The position numbers and the translations under genes were made by a program. From assembly GCF_030384665.1 (NCBI RefSeq), contig NC_083680.1, positions 1 to 64,000 on the forward strand: a stretch of DNA of 64,000 nucleotides, in the 5' to 3' direction. This document shows positions 59,301-64,000 of the stretch, in pieces. The notes beneath the pieces were generated by a model. The model ran no database searches. It worked only from the letters and a program-made list of their open reading frames with translations, and had not been told where the DNA came from. The DNA comes from Lodderomyces elongisporus. Lineage: Eukaryota; Ascomycota; Pichiomycetes; Serinales; Debaryomycetaceae. Each line of letters begins with the position of its first letter. The first letter of the stretch is position 1.

Positions 59301-59620
59301 AAGCCAACCCACAGAATAGTTATGGTGGGTATAATCCAAAACCTGTTGGAAGGCTGCAACTGCCATCTAAACAGCAGCAGCAGCAGCAGCAGCAGCTGGG
59401 AAGTGCATATGAACAACCAAGAAGGAGAGGTACTGGGGCAAATCAAGGTTATGGACTTGGTCAGCAAGGATTTATGAAGAGCATACAAAATGGGTTACAA
59501 AGTGCAGAAGAAACGTTTAACGATTACGCCAATAGCGCCAGTCAAACATTCACCGAGGGCTTTGAAGATCAAAAGAAATCATTTTATAGTTCCGCTTTGC
59601 AAAGTAAATTTGGTTTTTAA
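56351..59620 (+). CDS. SRO7: SRO7/SRO77, Lgl-family exocytosis regulator
   Basis: This 1089-residue double beta-propeller protein of the tomosyn/lethal giant larvae family acts downstream of the Rab Sec4 and binds the t-SNARE Sec9 to promote vesicle fusion at the bud. The family N-terminus includes IGIPPDSIEAVAYDPIQSLL, AVSTKNNDVRVYG and LDWLILGLANGSLLFFDID; WHPRDIGTLLVAYN and HFHPNGLHAVTIHGDNSIVF mark the first propeller. The tail (from about 955) has a run of about eight Gln (cag at 59372-59395) and ends in a SNARE-like amphipathic segment (FMKSIQNGLQSAEETFNDYA). Length is close to yeast Sro7 (1033). ATG 56351. Only one SRO7/SRO77 gene is visible in this window. Confidence 0.93.
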   Translation: MPLFSKSRKAPLSLNTLSNALKTHGSKTLSPEEVNAKSIDVSVINQIGIPPDSIEAVAYDPIQSLLAVSTKNNDVRVYGQINVEVVFEFNLKHPITFLKFVKGVYLLCGSPGSGLTILSLHSKQILGKALFPGTVTATESDPALDWLILGLANGSLLFFDIDRNNLTPFRIDNLQKRVLPKEKMSPVVSIEWHPRDIGTLLVAYNQCAVVYSLVSAEVKSVLVYELTKQNRAFEYSTHIANGGKKKIFGSQKMVRPSVVEAHFHPNGLHAVTIHGDNSIVFWDLEGGVILEARTLFETLIHKEGPPLEIPEVFNPIVTAKWVCGEDPENTKLLISGGDPSSTNLIHVLDFGYTLKYSLTSHETQGKFYATPQNGQRKVPIDFYLKPENTLEFIRIIQPITENGSPYFHCGHNPSYLLLVSNLGRIYFVHFADNAGGQGSSDLGTTVLPTSMSLINPPLSFIDVRQVVRLDWYSIMSSRASSGGGYKVAPLLHGGAPASLANFPKPIGQNDSTRNIMITGHENGLVRFIDVTKGEQLGTESIVQVGLRESLYDYDNPKNLRVLHVSCSFQNRQLLVGLATGEVVICKFGKFKNTGNGSSAAHRDYSSCPMQHTNGSALILDISSRISGTITQSASFAPVFLLRLDPSEQISVLKMSDAGFAAVAYKSGRLVVCDISRGPAVIFNLANVREHLVSITGNCYITTLEFAILEYGEDGYSSLMLLVGTNCGGNLLYFKITPMGNGGFEVTFADKSAHLNHRSSDGGDVEASKLLQLIPIESQFGLSAVANQERFNQLASGMPIPGLVVTISDRDIRVIKTPKTKLAHKVYDDSCLKAAVVSYKDKGVMLAVLVKTGFLKLVSLPALLEIASIKLPKETFLKLQESIQSGLANDSNLLASGEMYLRLSQTEFVCASAYEKLRFKGNADTDRLFNPDLIIPPRPAGSTLSWAKGQIRYCSVDDLAMLIAGPNRKAPKTEESKLAHNISPEANPQNSYGGYNPKPVGRLQLPSKQQQQQQQQLGSAYEQPRRRGTGANQGYGLGQQGFMKSIQNGLQSAEETFNDYANSASQTFTEGFEDQKKSFYSSALQSKFGF

Positions 59621-59796
59621 TGCAATTGTTAAAGTGGCGTTTTATCTGAAGCGGGTGTTACACCTTTTGTATTTGAAATATATGTAAACATGTAATTATG
59701 TAATAATAGTATATATATATATACTTATTTGTTTATATGCAAAATGTTTATGTATTTATATGTACAGGTTTTACATTTTTTAACACAGAAAATAAT

Positions 59797-61185
59797 TCAA
59801 TCTTTACTAATTACCTTCTTATCATCCATATATGGCCTCAAAACTTCTGGAATGTTTATAACCTTCCTTTCAGGATCATAGTTTTGTTCGATAAGAGCAA
59901 CAATGACCCTGGGCACTGCCATACAAGTACCATTCAATGTTGCTACATGTTTTGTGCTCTCCCCAGTGTTGAGTCTAATGCCCAACCTTCTAGACTGATA
60001 ATCTCCACAGTTGGAACTACTCGTGATCTCACCCCATGCACCCCTACCAGGCATCCATGCCTCGATATCATATTTCTTCAACGCTGGTGAACCTAAATCT
60101 GATGTAGGCATATTGAGCAATTTGGCTTTCAATCCTAAACTTTGCACCAACTCAACTTGAAAGTCTTTTATTTCTTCGAGTTCTGATTTGGCTTGATCCA
60201 TAGTTGTGAAATGGAATAATTCAACTTTTGTAAACTCGTGTACTCTGTATAACCCCTTTGTATCCCTTCCACTAGACCCAGCCTCGGCTCTATAAGATCT
60301 AGAAACGCCTGCATATTTTATTGGAAGCTTGGTATGAGGTGGAAATATTGTTGATGAGTGCAATGCACCAAGAGGGATCTCTGCAGTTCCCGTTAATGAA
60401 AGTGGTTCCTCTTCAATTTGGTAAACTTGCTTCTCGTTGTTTTGGTCATTAGGTTTGAACCCACAAGCATGAACTATTTCTGATTTGACAATCGATGGTG
60501 GAATGACCATGGTGTACCCATGTTGGCGTGCTCTTGAAAGCGCATATTGCACCAATGCCTGTTCAAGCAATGCACCATCTTTTAAAAGATAATACCAAGA
60601 TGAGCCGGAAATACGTGATGCAGTGGCAAAATCGACGAGTCCCATACTTTCGCAAATGGATTTATGATCTCTTGACATGTCTTCACTGGATGCATTGAAA
60701 GACGCGGCTTCCGTGCTGTTGGTGTTTATATAGGCAACGATATCTTCTGCAAGTGGATTTTCTGGAACACCGTCATCCAACAAGTTAGGCAACCCTTCTG
60801 CTTTGGTATAAACTGTTTCCTGCATATCTTTCAACTGCTTTTCAAGAGGTTGCATCTCCAGTTTAATCGTTGTTAACCTCAATTTAACATCATCCACCTT
60901 AACCGATTTTGATTTGATTTTATTTGCCAATTCGTTTCTTTCACGCTTCAACGCATTGATTTTGCTAAAAAGTTCGCCTTGAAGCGGTCGTGCTTTCACA
61001 ATGTAATCTATATCCGCTTTCAAAGTATCAGGTAATTGTCGTCTTTCAACTGATTTCTTGTACTCCTCTGACCGCAGGATGATGTCTGAGATATCCAACT
61101 GCGCCCGCATTAGCGTAGAAGAATTCTTTGCTGCATTACTTGCCCATCGCCTCTGGAAGCAAATTGTTTTGTGCAAGCGAATCAT
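59797..61185 (-). CDS. DIA4: DIA4, mitochondrial seryl-tRNA synthetase
   Basis: This 462-residue class II synthetase charges mitochondrial tRNA-Ser. The start MIRLHKTICFQRRWASNAAK is a good mitochondrial presequence. The N-terminal coiled-coil arm that grips the tRNA long variable arm spans roughly residues 50-125 (NALKRERNELANKIKSKSVK). The catalytic core has TGTAEIPLGALHS, motif 2 SRSYRAEAGSSGRDTKGLYR with RVHEFTKVELFHF, the serine-site EITSSSNCGDYQSRRLGIR, and motif 3 GTCMAVPRVIVALIEQ. The frame continues upstream to an ATG at 61344, adding 53 residues with a Lys-Ile repeat; that part looks like translated leader. It converges on SRO7. Confidence 0.93.
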   Translation of the reverse strand: MIRLHKTICFQRRWASNAAKNSSTLMRAQLDISDIILRSEEYKKSVERRQLPDTLKADIDYIVKARPLQGELFSKINALKRERNELANKIKSKSVKVDDVKLRLTTIKLEMQPLEKQLKDMQETVYTKAEGLPNLLDDGVPENPLAEDIVAYINTNSTEAASFNASSEDMSRDHKSICESMGLVDFATASRISGSSWYYLLKDGALLEQALVQYALSRARQHGYTMVIPPSIVKSEIVHACGFKPNDQNNEKQVYQIEEEPLSLTGTAEIPLGALHSSTIFPPHTKLPIKYAGVSRSYRAEAGSSGRDTKGLYRVHEFTKVELFHFTTMDQAKSELEEIKDFQVELVQSLGLKAKLLNMPTSDLGSPALKKYDIEAWMPGRGAWGEITSSSNCGDYQSRRLGIRLNTGESTKHVATLNGTCMAVPRVIVALIEQNYDPERKVINIPEVLRPYMDDKKVISKD

Positions 61186-61720
61186 TGATTTATGACTGTT
61201 GTAGAGTATTGTGAAAAGTTGCAATATGCTAGAGGTATTTTCCTGCTTAAAGAATATAAAGTTGATCTGATTTCTCTCTCTTTTTTTTATTTTTATTTTT
61301 ATTTTTATTTTTTTTCTTTTTTTTGGCTTGCAGCTACGCGACATAGGGATTACCTACTTTAATCAACACTAGCGTAATTCGTTTTGCCTTGTGTTCATTT
61401 CTTCATTGGGAGTATACAAAGTGAATCGAACCGAAAGGAAGCAAAAACGAATAAGATAATACAAAATAAAGCCAAATTTCAATCACAATACTAATGGCAA
61501 CTATTATAAATTTTACGACTCCTGATGATGTTCAGTTTATAATGTAAAATTGAATTAAAGAATAACTTTACAAAAAATATAAATTACAAGGATCAAAGGC
61601 GAGGGAATAAGAAACAAAAAAAAAAAAACAGAAAAATTACATCAATTATATGTGCGCGTCATCATTATACATAATCCATAAAATAAACTTAAAACCAATA
61701 TTGTTACATATATCAAGTAT
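61186..61720. other. Region between DIA4 and the amino-acid permease
   Basis: This 535-bp spacer holds the DIA4 leader, including a T-rich tattttt iteration (about 61284-61320) that is open in frame with DIA4, then the permease 3' end. No separate gene was seen. Confidence 0.55.
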
Positions 61721-63457
61721 TTACATAAACAAGACCTTGATAATCTTTTTATACCAAGGAGAATTCTTAAACTTTTCCTTTTCTTCCTCCTTCTCAAGTG
61801 CCAACACTTCAGGATCAAAGTATGTTCTGTCCAAATTGACATCGATATCCTTCAATGGAATGTACAATGACCAATTTCGGCTCCACAACTTGTGGCAAAC
61901 ATAGAACAAGATCAATACAATTGCACCAAGATAGTTTTGGAAGAATGCCTCGACATCAGGCTTACCTTCCCCCTTAGGGTACAATGCAATCCAGAATTGA
62001 GCAATTAAAACGAGAACATACCAAACGATTGCGTAGTATGATCCAATGACTCCGGTAGATGCCTTGTATCCCAAAGTGTCAGTTGAAACATTATGGTATT
62101 TCAAAGCAGCACGGAATCTAACATGTGAAATACAGATACCACTCCAAGTAAAGATTTGAGACAATCCAGAAATAGCCAAAAGCCAATCAAAGACGGTTTC
62201 TTGTTTGCTGTAAGCAGCAATAAATGAGAAAAGACCAAAGAAGGCACACACAGCCAATGCACGGAAAGGTCTACCCCTTCTGTCGATATAGTTGAACCAT
62301 TTTGGTGCAAATCCCTGTTCAGCTAATGATTGCAAAGTTCTTGAAGATGAATATAATGCAGAAGATGCCACTGAGGTAACAGACATCAAAATCACAGCGT
62401 TGATGATTGAAGGAACAGCGCGAACACCATGCAAGGCAGCAGCAAGAACAAAAGGACTTGCATGTGAGCCACCACCACCAGAACCCATCAATCTGTCAGA
62501 AGTGTATGGAACAAGCAAACCAACAATTGTTAAACTTCCAAGCATGATAACCACAATTCTGTATGCAACCAATTTTGTTGCAATAGGAATGGCTTTACCG
62601 GGGTTGGATTGTTCACTTGCACTCAATGCAACAAACTCAGTTTGACCCAAAGCGAAAGAACCGGTAACGAAAACCGAACACAAACCTTTAAAGTTGGTGT
62701 AGTAGCCAGGGTCGTGCCAATACCTTCCACCAATGTAAACACCTTCTGGTCCACCGCCAACATTGACAACAATACCCATAATAATGAATCCAACAATCAT
62801 AAGGACTTTGCAACTTCCAATAAAGAACTCGGCTTCACCGTACCCCGAAGAACCGATAAAGTTGATGACAACAATAACGACATAAAAGATTGTAACCCAA
62901 ACGTCGGCATTGACTGTAGTGTTCCAGTATGAAATGGTCATTGCCGCAGTAACCAATTCAATAGAAATGACAGAAAGCCATTGTATACAGTAATTCCAGG
63001 TAATTGCAAAAGCCAAAGACTCGTCAACAAATCTTCTTGGGTAATTGTTATAACCTCCAGACAAGTCTGAATAGTTAACAGCCATCTCACCAGCAGCTTG
63101 TAAAGTTGGGTACAAAAATGATCCCACAATTGCAAAACCAATAATCAAAAACAAAGGACCAGAGTTGTGCAACACTTGACCACTTCCGACTAAAAGACCA
63201 GTACCAATACCAGTAACAAGTGCCATCAAAATCAAATGACGCAAACTGATATCTTTGGCCAATTGTTTACCAACCATACCCTTTTCAGATTCATCAACTT
63301 GTTTTCGCCTAAACGAATCGACAAATCTGGTGGCTCTAGATCTATTTTCGGGAAGGGTTTCCGTTGAGGAAACGTATGGAGACTCTGATTCATTAAAGCT
63401 TCTAAACTCCTCTGATTTCGACTCCACTGGAGGCGATTTTTCTCTCGAAGCCGACAT
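61721..63457 (-). CDS. GNP1/AGP1-type amino-acid permease
   Basis: This 578-residue plasma-membrane amino-acid:proton symporter belongs to the yeast YAT/APC family. An 80-residue cytosolic N-terminus leads to SLRHLILMALVTGIGTGLLV (TM1). Then QAAGEMAVNYSDLSGGYNNY, FAITWNYCIQWLSVISIELV, SCKVLMIVGFIIMGIVVNVG and HASPFVLAAALHGVRAVPSI follow, each closely paralleling Gnp1/Agp1 rather than Gap1 or Can1. Twelve hydrophobic helices are expected. The C-terminus ends KNSPWYKKIIKVLFM; the Trp before the usual final region differs from the FWC end of many yeast permeases. Glutamine or broad neutral amino-acid uptake is inferred from family. ATG 63457; the promoter extends to the right edge. Confidence 0.9.
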   Translation of the reverse strand: MSASREKSPPVESKSEEFRSFNESESPYVSSTETLPENRSRATRFVDSFRRKQVDESEKGMVGKQLAKDISLRHLILMALVTGIGTGLLVGSGQVLHNSGPLFLIIGFAIVGSFLYPTLQAAGEMAVNYSDLSGGYNNYPRRFVDESLAFAITWNYCIQWLSVISIELVTAAMTISYWNTTVNADVWVTIFYVVIVVINFIGSSGYGEAEFFIGSCKVLMIVGFIIMGIVVNVGGGPEGVYIGGRYWHDPGYYTNFKGLCSVFVTGSFALGQTEFVALSASEQSNPGKAIPIATKLVAYRIVVIMLGSLTIVGLLVPYTSDRLMGSGGGGSHASPFVLAAALHGVRAVPSIINAVILMSVTSVASSALYSSSRTLQSLAEQGFAPKWFNYIDRRGRPFRALAVCAFFGLFSFIAAYSKQETVFDWLLAISGLSQIFTWSGICISHVRFRAALKYHNVSTDTLGYKASTGVIGSYYAIVWYVLVLIAQFWIALYPKGEGKPDVEAFFQNYLGAIVLILFYVCHKLWSRNWSLYIPLKDIDVNLDRTYFDPEVLALEKEEEKEKFKNSPWYKKIIKVLFM

Positions 63458-64000
63458 TGTGTTTTTCTTTTGTTTCTTGTTGTTTTGCTTTGCTTTATAC
63501 TCGAATGTATATTATTTATTTGTGATTTGTATTGAATTTGAGTTTCAAATATTTTCCATAAACTAGTGCTGAAAAAAAAATTGGTCTTCTTATTCAAATT
63601 TGATTGTTTCTTTTCGTCTGTCGTTATGTGACAACAAAAGGATCAGATATAATGATGCTTGAAAACAATTAAAAGCAAATTCAAAAAAGCTTGAGTGGAA
63701 ATTGAAATTTTTTAGGAAAAGAAGAGAAAAGGAATTAAAAAAAAAACAATCAAACCAGAAAAAAAAAGGGAAGATTTGGGTCTGTATAAAAAGTACCCCA
63801 TGTTTTTTTGTGTTTTAAAAGAAAGAAAAAACCTAGAGGGACAATTTGCTCTTGCTTTATAGCATCACATTACACTAAGCAGGATGGACCATCGACTAAA
63901 ATCTCTCCAACGAGAGAACAAGTAAGAAGAGGAGAAAGGATCCGTTATCAATTACACAAGAACGGTTACTACGATTGAATGATGACTAATTTTTGCAGAA
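63458..64000. other. Permease upstream region at window edge
   Basis: This 543-bp upstream region of the permease has poly-A tracts (about 63738-63770) and a tataaaaagta TATA-like element near 63784. No further gene begins within the window as far as I can see. Confidence 0.5.

Overview
The window is a chromosome end from a budding yeast of the CTG clade, most likely in the Candida parapsilosis / Lodderomyces elongisporus group. It opens with about 19.5 perfect copies of a 24-bp telomere-type repeat, C-rich strand on +. All recognisable genes are Saccharomycotina orthologues. Introns are almost absent, and the one I found has a GTATGT 5' splice site and a TGCTAAC branch site. Leucine codons are mostly TTG, and in-frame CTG is rare, as expected where CUG is read as serine. 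The species assignment is inference; the yeast assignment is firm. Layout, left to right: telomere repeats (9-476); about 1.4 kb of gene-free subtelomere; an MDR1/FLR1-type drug:H+ antiporter (1911-3608); CDC20; ARC18; a head-to-head pair of isoprenylcysteine methyltransferase genes (STE14 family); a FAD2-type desaturase; SEC9; YHM2; SLY41; an OPT2-like oligopeptide transporter; NHX1; NDC1; PET123; MUS81; SME1; a small unidentified gene; RAD52; UBA3; a CLD1/ICT1-type alpha/beta hydrolase; then about 5.9 kb without a gene. After that come two FET3-type multicopper ferroxidases in tandem, separated by 2.8 kb; APM3; DPM2 with a start-codon-only first exon; SRO7; mitochondrial seryl-tRNA synthetase DIA4; and a GNP1/AGP1-type amino-acid permease whose promoter reaches the right edge. 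These genes do not form one pathway. Recurrent themes are secretion and polarity (SEC9 and its partner SRO7, SLY41, APM3, NHX1, ARC18, DPM2), mitochondrial function (YHM2, PET123, DIA4, the CLD1-like hydrolase), DNA repair and cell cycle (MUS81, RAD52, CDC20, UBA3) and membrane transport (MDR1, OPT, FET3 pair, permease). Intergenic DNA is long and rich in poly-A/T, AT dinucleotides and short tandem repeats. I saw no rRNA, tRNA, transposon or CRISPR array by eye, and nothing that I would call a new biological system. The items most worth a second look are the STE14-family pair, the DPM2 micro-exon, the overlapping upstream ORF on NHX1, the 5.9-kb gene-free stretch, the signs of exchange between the FET3 copies, and an apparent frame change in the small gene near 35 kb.
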